A stretch of 18,864 nt of DNA from GCA-020344555 sp964405925 (GTDB lineage: Bacteria > Planctomycetota > Phycisphaerae > UBA1845). Position 1 is the first letter of the stretch; every line of letters starts with the position of its first letter. The stretch spans positions 1-18,864 of the forward strand of contig CAYOQG010000081.1 of assembly GCA_964405925.1 (NCBI GenBank), read 5' to 3'. Shown here piece after piece: positions 1 to 6,551 of the stretch. The notes under the pieces were generated by a model. It made no database searches, was not told where the DNA came from, and saw only the letters and a list, made by a program, of their open reading frames with translations. The position numbers and the translations under genes were made by a program.

Positions 1-27
1 TAGTTTTTCGTCAATGCCTTTGCTCAG

Positions 28-219
28 TTGGCGGTGCTGCGCCGTTTCTCTGCCGACCGGCATACCAGCGCATCGGTGGCTGAGGATGCGGAACGGGCCA
101 AACGGCAAATTATAATCTATATTGACTTCATCACAAGCGTCCGTGACGGTGCGATCGAGCTGAAACCGATCCTCGCCGAAGCCCGTCAGCGTGTGGTCGA
201 TGCGGCGGCTAAGATATGA
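28..219 (+). CDS. Short ORF, possible C-terminal remnant of a larger protein
   Basis: I do not recognise this protein. The reading frame is open from position 4, directly after an in-frame TAG at 1-3, and ends with TGA at 217-219. The only start candidates are TTG at 28 or GTG at 34, neither with a visible ribosome binding site. It therefore looks more like the tail of a longer protein cut by a stop or frameshift than a complete 63-aa gene. The residues read as soluble helical protein: an RRFSADRH stretch, then an Ile-rich segment (IIIYIDF), then a charged helix. Its stop overlaps the next start as ATGA (216-219), which implies translational coupling with the pseudo-radical-SAM gene. A tail of a Maf/DUF115-type glycosyltransferase is one weak guess, resting only on helical character and the neighbour's sugar-nucleotide-like domain. 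Confidence 0.4.
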   Translation: MAVLRRFSADRHTSASVAEDAERAKRQIIIYIDFITSVRDGAIELKPILAEARQRVVDAAAKI

Positions 220-1874
220 AAGTCATAGCCACAATCCAAGCCGACTTGGAAGTGACACCACTCGGTACGGCGAGCCGGTTGGCAGATGACCTTTGCGGTG
301 CCGCAGTGCTCAAGCGAACCATCGACCGTGTCCGCCGCGCGGATCTCGTGGACGCCGTCTACGTTCTATGCCCTCAAGAGCAGGCTCAGCGATGCGAGAG
401 TCTTCTTTCGGGCAGCGAGGTGACGATTCGCCCGTACAAGGCCGGGCCCCCGCCGTGGGCCTCTTTGGTGCAAACGGGGCGGAAATGGTCGCTTGATGGG
501 TGGCGGGGCGGCATCGGCGGGACAACCCATTTCGAGGAATTCACCGACGGCCGGCTGATCAGCGGACTGCTGGAAACGATTGAAGCCGATGCCGTGCTCA
601 GTGTTCCCGCCTGTGCCCCGTTGATTGACCCTGGCTTGATCGACGGGATGATCCAGCATCACGAGAAAACGAAGCACGAGAGTCGCCTGACGTTCACCCA
701 GGCACCACCGGGCTTAGCGGGGATTCTCATGGATGTGTCGCTCGCTCGTGAGCTCGGCGAAAAGGACATCCCTATCGGGTGGGTGCTCAGCTACAAGCCC
801 GACAGCCCGCAGAAGGATCTGATCTTTCAGCCATGTTGCTATGAGATGCCACCGGAGATTCGCTATGCTGTTGGACGACTGACGGCTGATACACAGCGTT
901 CCTTTCAGAGACTGAGGGCCCTCCTTGGTGAACATGAGGACCCGGATCTCGTCACCGCTGGTCAGTGGTCGACACGGTATGAAGACACGGCCACAGAACC
1001 CCTGCCGTGCGAAGTCGAGATCGAGCTCACAACGGATGATCCTTACCCGGAGGCATTGCTCGCGCCGCGCGGATCGCGGGTTGAGAAGCGCGGCCCTATC
1101 AACCTGAAAATCGTCGAGCAGCTTGTTGGGGAACTGATCCACTTCGACGATGCCTTGGTCGTCCTCGGTGGTTTCGGTGATCCGTTGCGACATCCACGGT
1201 TTGCGGAAGCGTTGAAGCGTATTCGTGCGGTCGAGTCAAACGGGCGAAAGCTCTACGGGCTGGCTGTCCGCACGCGTGGGGTGGACCTTACGGAGGAGCA
1301 CGTCGAGGGCATGATCAACTGCGGCGTGGACATACTCGAACTCGCCCTCGATGCCTGGACGCCCGAACTCTATACCCAATTGCAGTCGCCGAACGATCCT
1401 GCCCGTGCGAAGCTGGATGAAGTGCTCAAACGGATCGAGCAACTGACCCAAATGCGGCAGCAGCGGCAGACCGTCAAACCGATTGTCGTTCCCAGCATGA
1501 CGAAAGCCCATGACAACGTTCGCGAGTTGGATGACTTCTACGATGGTTGGATTCGCCGTCTTGGCGCCGTCACCATCCACGGTTTTAGCCACTATGCCGG
1601 GCAACTCGAAGACAGAAGCGTCATAGATATGGCACCTCAGCCCCGCGTGGGTTGTCGACGCTTACGCTCGCGCTGTGTGGTCCTTGCCGATGGCCGGGTC
1701 ACCGTGTGCGATCAAGACGTCAACGGCCGTCATGCAGTTGGCTCACTACGCGATCAATCCCTGGAGCAGATCTGGCGGAGTCGAGCTCTGGATGACCTCC
1801 GCCGAGCCCACCGCCAGGGTCACTTCGACGTCACTCCCCTATGTGCGACCTGCGGCGAATGGCATCGACCATGA
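216..1874 (+). CDS. Degenerate nucleotidyltransferase plus cysteine-less radical SAM-like domain with SPASM tail
   Basis: This is a 552-aa two-domain protein. Residues 1 to about 250 resemble the SpsF/KdsB-type cytidylyltransferase fold: an MKVIATIQA start, AAVLKRTIDRV, an ADAVLSVPACAPLIDPGLID segment, and LTADTQRSF near residue 230. The usual LPGK nucleotide-binding motif is missing. Residues from about 262 begin like a radical SAM domain (CEVEIELTT), but where CxxxCxxC should stand the protein reads DDPYPEALLAPRG (274-286) with no cysteine. The C-terminus keeps a SPASM-like set: C480, C487, C498, C543, C546, with LADGRVTVCDQD and a SLEQIW segment between. Overlapping ATGA junctions at both ends suggest an operon. 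I infer a non-catalytic or repurposed relative of radical SAM/SPASM proteins that may still bind one Fe-S cluster. Spirochaete 'spiro-SPASM' proteins may share this architecture, a recollection I could not check. No activity can be assigned. Confidence 0.75.
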   Translation: MKVIATIQADLEVTPLGTASRLADDLCGAAVLKRTIDRVRRADLVDAVYVLCPQEQAQRCESLLSGSEVTIRPYKAGPPPWASLVQTGRKWSLDGWRGGIGGTTHFEEFTDGRLISGLLETIEADAVLSVPACAPLIDPGLIDGMIQHHEKTKHESRLTFTQAPPGLAGILMDVSLARELGEKDIPIGWVLSYKPDSPQKDLIFQPCCYEMPPEIRYAVGRLTADTQRSFQRLRALLGEHEDPDLVTAGQWSTRYEDTATEPLPCEVEIELTTDDPYPEALLAPRGSRVEKRGPINLKIVEQLVGELIHFDDALVVLGGFGDPLRHPRFAEALKRIRAVESNGRKLYGLAVRTRGVDLTEEHVEGMINCGVDILELALDAWTPELYTQLQSPNDPARAKLDEVLKRIEQLTQMRQQRQTVKPIVVPSMTKAHDNVRELDDFYDGWIRRLGAVTIHGFSHYAGQLEDRSVIDMAPQPRVGCRRLRSRCVVLADGRVTVCDQDVNGRHAVGSLRDQSLEQIWRSRALDDLRRAHRQGHFDVTPLCATCGEWHRP

Positions 1875-1951
1875 GCTACATCCGATATTTCAGCACTGTG
1901 GGCTGCAATGTCAATCAGGAGATGATTTATGGGGAACTCGGCGGACACTAA
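1871..1951 (+). CDS. 26-codon ORF, likely cut-off start of a third operon gene
   Basis: ATG at 1871 overlaps the preceding TGA as ATGA, the same arrangement as the junction upstream at 216. It encodes MSYIRYFSTVGCNVNQEMIY plus six more residues and stops at TAA 1949-1951. The overlap chain suggests a real third gene whose body has been lost, since 26 residues is too short for a normal domain. The HEPN-type gene starts inside it, at 1929 in another frame, so the loss may be connected with arrival of that gene. Alternatively it is a small coupling or leader ORF, or chance. No family is recognisable. Confidence 0.35.
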   Translation: MSYIRYFSTVGCNVNQEMIYGELGGH

Positions 1952-2573
1952 TCAAGGGCGCCCTCGGTTAGAATTCTACTGGTGGGAGACCAAACCGGGC
2001 GAGGAGCGCGGCACATGGTGGGGGCAGCTTGCAGGTGGTGCGCATCGTCTGTACGTGCTGGTCGAGGCGCTCGACTCGACCTGCCAGGAGAGAAACATCG
2101 AACGCGCGCTAACTCACCTCGTGTATCACGTGGAGAACTATTTGATCCGCGCGTACGAACTGCGCGAGCGGCTGTTGGGGCTCCTTGCCATTGTTACCGG
2201 CCAGCAAGAGACAGTGCAGAAACTCAAGAGGCCTAAGGGACGAGCAGCTGCGTTGGCCACCTTGCGCTCTAAACCTGCTCGCGGGTTACGCGAGGCTGAG
2301 CGAATCCTCAACCTGCTCGACGACGATGTTCATATGCGGAACATGCACACACACCGACAGTATCTAAGCCTGGGGCTATACACTGGGGATGACATTTTCG
2401 ATCCTGGGGACGCCTTGCTCGAACTCGAAAACAGACCAAAGGAACGGGAGGAGTTTGAGGAGTTCCTTCGTGGAGCTATCGATCGTATGGCGCGAGATTA
2501 CAGAGACCGGCTGACTACTCTTGCCCAGGCGATCTGGGACTTTTTGAAACAGGTGGGCCACAAGGACTCGTAG
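1929..2573 (+). CDS. HEPN-like protein (RNxxxH motif), orphan
   Basis: This is a 214-aa soluble, mostly helical protein. The key feature is R137-N138-M-H-T-H142, which fits the RNxxxH (Rx4-6H) active-site motif of HEPN-superfamily ribonucleases. It follows a long helix (ERALTHLVYHVENYLIRAYELRERL, about 55-80) and the LNLLDDDVHM segment, as expected for the two-helix HEPN core. It resembles the Cthe_2314-like HEPN group, from motif memory only. The start is well supported: AGGAG at 1917-1921 lies 7 nt before ATG 1929, and TGA 1923-1925 closes the frame just upstream. HEPN proteins act in toxin-antitoxin, abortive-infection and RNA-processing roles. No MNT nucleotidyltransferase or other antitoxin sits next to it, so a toxin role is only inference. 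The next gene converges on it. It could instead be a non-catalytic HEPN helical-bundle protein. Confidence 0.6.
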   Translation: MGNSADTNQGRPRLEFYWWETKPGEERGTWWGQLAGGAHRLYVLVEALDSTCQERNIERALTHLVYHVENYLIRAYELRERLLGLLAIVTGQQETVQKLKRPKGRAAALATLRSKPARGLREAERILNLLDDDVHMRNMHTHRQYLSLGLYTGDDIFDPGDALLELENRPKEREEFEEFLRGAIDRMARDYRDRLTTLAQAIWDFLKQVGHKDS

Positions 2574-2634
2574 GGGGTCCCATCCTTACGCGCGTCCTGG
2601 CGGTCGGACCTGATTTCGCGTCCACAGGGTAAGC

Positions 2635-2649
2635 GGGCGAAATCCGCCC
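2635..2649. terminator. Weak GC hairpin between convergent genes
   Basis: GGGCG (2635-2639) and CGCCC (2645-2649) form a 5-bp stem with an AAATC loop. It lies between the end of the HEPN-like gene and the end of the oppositely oriented zinc-ribbon gene, a suitable place for a shared terminator. There is no T tract on either side, so function is uncertain. Confidence 0.2.
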
Positions 2650-2664
2650 CATAGGTGCTCAACG

Positions 2665-3570
2665 TCAAGGTTCGTTGCTTTCGCCGATTGCGCCTCCGAG
2701 CGGCTGTCCGGAAAGAAGTGTCTCGACCTGGGCACTGGGGAGAGCTTCGACGCGGCCGTTGAGGCGAAGGACCAGTCGGTGAAGTGTCTCAAATCGCTCA
2801 CCGAATGCATAATATTGCAGCTCGTCTGACACCAGGAGCACCCACGTAAAGGATCGAGTCTCTGACGGCGGAACCGGGCGATAAGTCAATCGGCGCGACA
2901 GTCTGAAACCGCTGGGCAGGTTTTTGCCTACGAGGATATCGACAGAGCTTGGCCACTTGCCGAAATCCCGCCGGTAAGCGCTCGCAGCGTTGAATACACT
3001 TTCCATCTCATCAGAAAGATCGCTGGTCACCATCCAGCGCTCGTCAAGCGGCGCCTGTGCGTACGGCGGAGCGGTGAAGATCCTCGTCCTCGCCGTCGAT
3101 ACGAAGGACGTCACTGTCGATATCAGGAGAAGCCAACATGGAAACACCAGAGCAGAAAGAACGATCGCAAGCCATGCCAGTGTCACTCTCTCATTGGGAA
3201 TCCTCTTTCGGGCAACCGCGTACAAACCCACGCCAATCGCCACGACTTGTGAGACGAAGGGAATGAAGAAAAGGAGCGCAAGCACAAACGCGACATTAGC
3301 TGCCGCACGGGTCGTCGGCGCAGCGGGTTGATCCATTGCTGCCGGAATGGTCCCTTGTGCCTGCAAGCGATCTTCTCCCGCACTCGTCGACCCGGACGGC
3401 TGTGACGCGGTAGAGGGCGGCTCAGCCGGAGGCGAGGTCGTCTCAACGGAGGGAAGGCTGGGTGTTCGACCAGGCGCGAAGACCATCGCGCCGCAGTTGC
3501 TGCACTTTGTTGCCTCTGTCGCATCGACTTCTACAACGTGTCTGCACTCTGGACAGGTCAACTCCATCAT
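2665..3570 (-). CDS. Zinc-ribbon membrane protein with DUF4190-like helices and exported C-terminal domain
   Basis: Starting at the tandem ATG at 3570/3567, this encodes 301 or 300 aa. The open frame extends further upstream, but the added 88 residues look like translated non-coding DNA, and the zinc ribbon sits ideally at the N-terminus from 3570. Residues 6-26 hold CPEC and CSNC, a two-knuckle zinc ribbon. A Pro/Ser/Thr-rich linker follows to about 85. A hydrophobic hairpin (about 91-119), the basic KRIPNER loop and a further helix (about 131-157) follow, similar to DUF4190 membrane domains. The remaining ~140 residues should lie outside the membrane and include SAYRRDFGKWPSSVDIL, reminiscent of the globular part of type II pseudopilins. 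Its role is unknown. No strong Shine-Dalgarno is visible. Confidence 0.7.
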   Translation of the reverse strand: MMELTCPECRHVVEVDATEATKCSNCGAMVFAPGRTPSLPSVETTSPPAEPPSTASQPSGSTSAGEDRLQAQGTIPAAMDQPAAPTTRAAANVAFVLALLFFIPFVSQVVAIGVGLYAVARKRIPNERVTLAWLAIVLSALVFPCWLLLISTVTSFVSTARTRIFTAPPYAQAPLDERWMVTSDLSDEMESVFNAASAYRRDFGKWPSSVDILVGKNLPSGFRLSRRLTYRPVPPSETRSFTWVLLVSDELQYYAFGERFETLHRLVLRLNGRVEALPSAQVETLLSGQPLGGAIGESNEP

Positions 3571-3784
3571 ACCACGGATTACACCGACGACGCGGTTGAC
3601 GCAAACACCCGCAAAACAAGGGATGAGCCCGAACGGCGAATTCGTCGTCGGACGCCGGAGAGACGCAGGAGGACCTGTCTCACTTGCGATACACCAAGCC
3701 CGTGATTTCAAAAGGCAGCCCCCTGCGAGTATGATCCTGGGTGCGCTCAAGCGAGCTGGCTGGGTAGCGTAATGGTTGGCTTTG

Positions 3785-3913
3785 CGCCGATCGTCATTGA
3801 CGGCCAGGTCCCATGCAGTGGGGGCAACAGGCACCGGGTCAGGCTGGAGACAGAGCAGCCCACCTGCTGCAACCAGGTGCCGTGGATCACCTGGTCGTCA
3901 ATGACGACCGGCG
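3785..3913 (+). ncRNA. ffs: Bacterial small SRP RNA (4.5S-type)
   Basis: The core matches SRP RNA domain IV, the Ffh-binding hairpin. GTCAGG (3838-3843) and AGCAG (3854-3858) form the symmetric internal loop region. They flank a CTG/CAG stem (3844-3846, 3851-3853) capped by GAGA (3847-3850), a GNRA tetraloop in place of the usual GGAA. GGGT (3836-3839) pairs with GCCC (3858-3861). The ends form a long helix: 3785-3809 pairs with 3889-3913, about 25 bp with one A/C mismatch and one G-U. The central part is TCATTGACGGCCAGGT against ACCTGGTCGTCAATGA. CAGG/CCTG and CCATG/CGTGG helices link the two. The RNA guides Ffh to signal sequences at the ribosome. It sits directly before dnaX, as scr does in Bacillus. 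Exact ends are estimated from pairing. Confidence 0.85.
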
Positions 3914-3933
3914 GAGACGGTCGGTGGATGGTC

Positions 3934-3952
3934 CCCGAGGCAGTGCTTCGGG
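3934..3952 (+). terminator. Hairpin between SRP RNA and dnaX
   Basis: CCCGAGGC (3934-3941) pairs with GCTTCGGG (3945-3952) around an AGT loop: 8 bp including one G-U. It lies 20 nt after the SRP RNA helix and just before the dnaX ribosome binding region. No T tract follows, so it may be a processing or attenuation hairpin rather than a true intrinsic terminator. Confidence 0.4.
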
Positions 3953-3970
3953 AAGGGAGTGTTGTGGGGC

Positions 3971-5467
3971 ATGTCGTATCGCGTTCTGGCCCGCACGTAT
4001 CGCAGCAACACCTTCGAAGAAGTCGTTGGCCAGGAATCGATCGCGACCACGCTCAAGAACGCGATCACTTCCGGGCGGGTGCACCATGGTTATCTCTTCA
4101 CGGGAACGCGCGGTGTCGGCAAGACGTCCGTGGCCCGCATCCTGGCTAAGGCGTTGAACTGCCTTGCGTTTGACGCACCGACCACGACACCGTGCTGCAA
4201 GTGTGAATCGTGCTTAGCTGTAGCTGTCGGTGAAGATGTCGATGTCGTCGAGATCGACGCGGCTAGCAACACCGGCGTGGACAACATCCGTGAACTGCGC
4301 GGCAACGCCACCCTCCGACCGGCGCGATCCCGCTTTAAGACCTATATCATCGACGAAGTCCACATGCTCAGTGCGGGGGCGTTTAACGCCCTGCTAAAGA
4401 CGCTCGAAGAGCCCCCCTCACACGTCAAGTTCATCCTCGCGACGACCGAGGCCCAGAAGGTCCCCGCGACCATTCAGAGTCGGTGCCAACGTTTTGACTT
4501 TCGGGCAATCGATGCCGTGGCGATAGCCGACCATCTGCGCAGGATCGTCGACGCGGAAGGGATCGAGACGGAGGACACGGTGCTTCGTCGGATCGCCCGG
4601 CTCGCCCGCGGATCGATGCGCGACGCTTTGTCACTCCTGGACAAGGTTCTCTCGTACGATCCCAGCCGGCTGACGGGGGAGGTGGTCGACGAGATTATTC
4701 CCCCACCGCACGACGAGCTAGCTTTTGCGGTTCTGGAGTGCGTGGCCCGGCGCGATCCAGCCGGTGCCCTGCGGGCACTCAACACGGCTCTTCAAAGTGG
4801 TCGCACCGTCGACCGATTCTGCGACCATCTGATCGAGCACTTACGGACGCTGATGCTTCTTCGTGTTTGTGGCGATGACACAGACCTGGTCGACGTGTCC
4901 AGCACGCAAAGACCCGCGCTTATTGAGCAAGCAGGCCAGTTCGACGCCCCCACATATGTGTACATGATCAGTCTGCTCGAGGAGTTGCGGCGCAGTGCCA
5001 AGTCCAGCGGGGCTTCCCGCGCCCTGGCGGACGCAGCCGTCGTGCGGCTTGCCTTAAGCCATCAGTTTACGGACATCAGCGAACTGATGCGCCGCCTCGA
5101 TGGTGACAGCTCCGGCTATGCAGCACCGTCACCCTCGAAGAATCCCTCAAAAAAAAAAGAAGCCAGTCATCCCGACGTAGCTGATCGGGATACGCCGAGC
5201 GTGACGAGGCCAACGTCGGCGTTGCCAACCTCCCCGCCTGTGCCGGCTGCCCCGGAATCGGCCGGCCCCACCTTGGCGCAGGCGTCCGTGCAGCTAAGCT
5301 CAGCGGAGCGAGAGCGCATTGATCACGACCCGTTCGTCCAGCGGGTCACGCAAGCCGTGGAGGGAAGGCTACTGAGCGTGCGGCGGGTGGAGCCGATGAC
5401 GCGCCAAAGTGACGTCGCGGACGGAGCAGCGGACCTAACGGAACAACTGGAGTCCGCGGAGGAGTAA
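3971..5467 (+). CDS. dnaX: DNA polymerase III subunits tau/gamma
   Basis: This 498-aa clamp-loader AAA+ ATPase assembles the replisome and loads the sliding clamp. The start ATG 3971 gives the family-typical MSYRVLARTYR. A GTG 12 nt upstream is possible but less typical, and AGGGAG (3954-3959) precedes. Visible motifs are Walker A GTRGVGKT (45-52), zinc-module cysteines around 64-81 (CCKCESC at 75-81), Walker B IIDEVH (126-131), the sensor-1 region FILATTE (154-160) and SRC (170-172, arginine finger). The collar helices of domain III run to about 365, followed by a Ser/Pro/Thr-rich linker and a short, poorly conserved tail (about 435-498) much shorter than the E. coli tau tail. Codons 394-396 are AAA AAA AAA inside a ten-A run, with a hairpin after it, so a shorter gamma form is likely. 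It is followed by ybaB and recR. Confidence 0.95.
   Translation: MSYRVLARTYRSNTFEEVVGQESIATTLKNAITSGRVHHGYLFTGTRGVGKTSVARILAKALNCLAFDAPTTTPCCKCESCLAVAVGEDVDVVEIDAASNTGVDNIRELRGNATLRPARSRFKTYIIDEVHMLSAGAFNALLKTLEEPPSHVKFILATTEAQKVPATIQSRCQRFDFRAIDAVAIADHLRRIVDAEGIETEDTVLRRIARLARGSMRDALSLLDKVLSYDPSRLTGEVVDEIIPPPHDELAFAVLECVARRDPAGALRALNTALQSGRTVDRFCDHLIEHLRTLMLLRVCGDDTDLVDVSSTQRPALIEQAGQFDAPTYVYMISLLEELRRSAKSSGASRALADAAVVRLALSHQFTDISELMRRLDGDSSGYAAPSPSKNPSKKKEASHPDVADRDTPSVTRPTSALPTSPPVPAAPESAGPTLAQASVQLSSAERERIDHDPFVQRVTQAVEGRLLSVRRVEPMTRQSDVADGAADLTEQLESAEE
5149..5191 (+). other. Candidate slippage / -1 frameshift cassette in dnaX
   Basis: Ten consecutive A (5149-5158) are read in frame as the end of TCA plus AAA AAA AAA. 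After a 10-nt spacer, ATCCCGA (5169-5175) pairs perfectly with TCGGGAT (5185-5191) around a 9-nt loop. Shifting to -1 adds RSQSSRRS and stops at TGA 5182-5184, giving about 404 aa. Shifting to +1, or losing one A, stops at TAG 5178-5180, giving about 402 aa. Both products end just past the clamp-loader core, as gamma does. Slippery A runs in dnaX are established for E. coli (ribosomal -1 shift with a stem) and Thermus (transcriptional slippage on nine A). Which mechanism acts here is inference. Confidence 0.7.
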
Positions 5468-5473
5468 TGACCC

Positions 5474-5809
5474 ATGCTGGGTGGATTGGGAAACCTTGCA
5501 AACGTGTTGAAGACGGCAAAGGGGTTGCAGGACCAGATGACGAAAATGCAAGAGGAACTGGCCTCGCGTCGCTTCGAGGGGGATGCCGGTGGCGGCATGG
5601 TGCGTGCGACAGTGGACGGCCGGGGCAATCTGGTAGACGTGAAGATCGACCCCGAAGCGGCCAAAGACGTTGAGCTTCTTGAGGACCTCGTCAAGGCCGC
5701 CGTAGGGGCTGCCACCACCAAGTCGCAGGAAGCAATGAGGAATGACGTAGCTGCCATGACCGGGGGGCTCAACATCCCCGGGCTCACCGACGTGCTGGGC
5801 AAAGGTTGA
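5474..5809 (+). CDS. ybaB: YbaB/EbfC family nucleoid-associated protein
   Basis: This small DNA-binding protein of 111 aa matches the family's usual length of 100-110. The start is set by GGAGGAG at 5458-5464, inside the end of dnaX and 9 nt before ATG 5474. The N-terminus is a helical MLGGLGNLANVLKTAKGLQDQM segment, then EELASRRFEGDAGGGMVRATVDGRGNLVDVKIDPE (about 28-62), the strand-turn core characteristic of the family. LLEDLVKAAVGAA follows as the C-terminal helix. Members form dimers that bind DNA and coat the nucleoid. They are almost always encoded between dnaX and recR, as here, and a role in recombination or replication has been proposed. It lies 6 nt after dnaX and 30 nt before recR, so co-transcription is very likely. 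Confidence 0.93.
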   Translation: MLGGLGNLANVLKTAKGLQDQMTKMQEELASRRFEGDAGGGMVRATVDGRGNLVDVKIDPEAAKDVELLEDLVKAAVGAATTKSQEAMRNDVAAMTGGLNIPGLTDVLGKG

Positions 5810-5839
5810 CTCGGTGGCAAGCGCGAGGCCAAAAGTGCG

Positions 5840-6442
5840 ATGAAAGGTGAACCGATTGAATCGCTTGCTCGCCTCAAGGAACAGTTTCAGAGGCTTCCAG
5901 GAATTGGTCCGCGCAGTGCCGAGCGCCTGGCGTTTCACGTCCTGCGCGAGCCCCGTGACTTTGCGGCTGCTTTGGCCCAGGCCATTCTCGACGTGAAGAA
6001 CAAGGTTCTTCATTGCGGCACCTGCTTTAACCTCACCGAAAACGATCCCTGCACTATCTGTGCGGACCCGAACCGCGATCGAGGGGAAGTTTGGGTGGTT
6101 GAACAGCCCAAGGATTTACTGGCCTTGGAGGCAACCGGCCTCGTTCGGGGGACCTATCATGTCCTCATGGGGCATATCGCGCCGCTTGAAGGGGTCGAAC
6201 CGGATGACCTGACGATCGAAGCCCTGGTCGGGCGCGTGCGCGCGGGTGGGGTGCGCGAGGTCGTGCTGGCGCTGAATCCGACGCTCGAAAGTGATGGGAC
6301 AGCCCTTCATATCCAGAGTCTGTTGAGCGAACTCGATGTTCTGATAACGCGACCGGCTCGCGGTTTAGCGGTGGGCTCGCAACTCGAATACGCGACGGTG
6401 GGAATGCTCGAATCGGCAATCCGCGGTCGGACACGGATGTAA
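5840..6442 (+). CDS. recR: Recombination mediator RecR
   Basis: This 200-aa protein is the standard length for RecR, which acts with RecO and RecF to load RecA at gapped DNA. It has the N-terminal helix-hairpin-helix (LPGIGPRSAERLAFHVL, 19-35), the four-cysteine zinc finger C59-x2-C62 and C71-x2-C74, and the Toprim domain from about 82 (GEVWVVEQPKDLLALE). LALNPTLESDGTA (about 141-153) and the C-terminal TRPARGLAVGSQLEYA (about 169-184) are also family signatures. GAGG at 5825-5828 lies 11 nt before the ATG. It is the last gene of the dnaX-ybaB-recR unit. No intrinsic terminator is visible after it, but a TATAAT occurs at 6455-6460. Confidence 0.96.
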   Translation: MKGEPIESLARLKEQFQRLPGIGPRSAERLAFHVLREPRDFAAALAQAILDVKNKVLHCGTCFNLTENDPCTICADPNRDRGEVWVVEQPKDLLALEATGLVRGTYHVLMGHIAPLEGVEPDDLTIEALVGRVRAGGVREVVLALNPTLESDGTALHIQSLLSELDVLITRPARGLAVGSQLEYATVGMLESAIRGRTRM

Positions 6443-6507
6443 AGCCGTACAAGTTATAATCACTGAATCGTGACGGTCCTGCGGGCTCGAGAGTGCGTAA
6501 GCGCTTA

Positions 6508-6523
6508 TGGTATGGTGGCTGCA
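6508..6523 (+). promoter_or_regulatory. Possible sigma-54 promoter upstream of rpoN
   Basis: TGG (6508-6510) and TGCA (6520-6523) place GG and GC exactly ten bases apart, as in -24/-12 promoters with consensus TGGCACG-N4-TTGCW. About nine of the twelve informative positions match. Transcription would start near 6534, about 160 nt before rpoN. This would imply autoregulation, but one such match in GC-rich DNA may be chance. Confidence 0.3.
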
Positions 6524-6551
6524 AAGGCGCAGACCGCCGCCCGTTGCCTGA

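Noticed and set aside
714..1193. Minus-strand 159-codon ORF inside the pseudo-radical-SAM gene
   Set aside because: It is fully antisense to a clearly coding frame and has no initiation signal. Long shadow frames are common in GC-rich coding DNA.
3571..3834. N-terminal 88-residue extension of the zinc-ribbon protein
   Set aside because: The residues look like translated intergenic DNA and run into the SRP RNA on the other strand. The tandem ATG at 3570/3567 places the zinc ribbon at the N-terminus.
3772..4157. Plus-strand ORFs covering the region upstream of dnaX
   Set aside because: They overlap the SRP RNA and the dnaX start in other frames. The RNA structure explains the region better.
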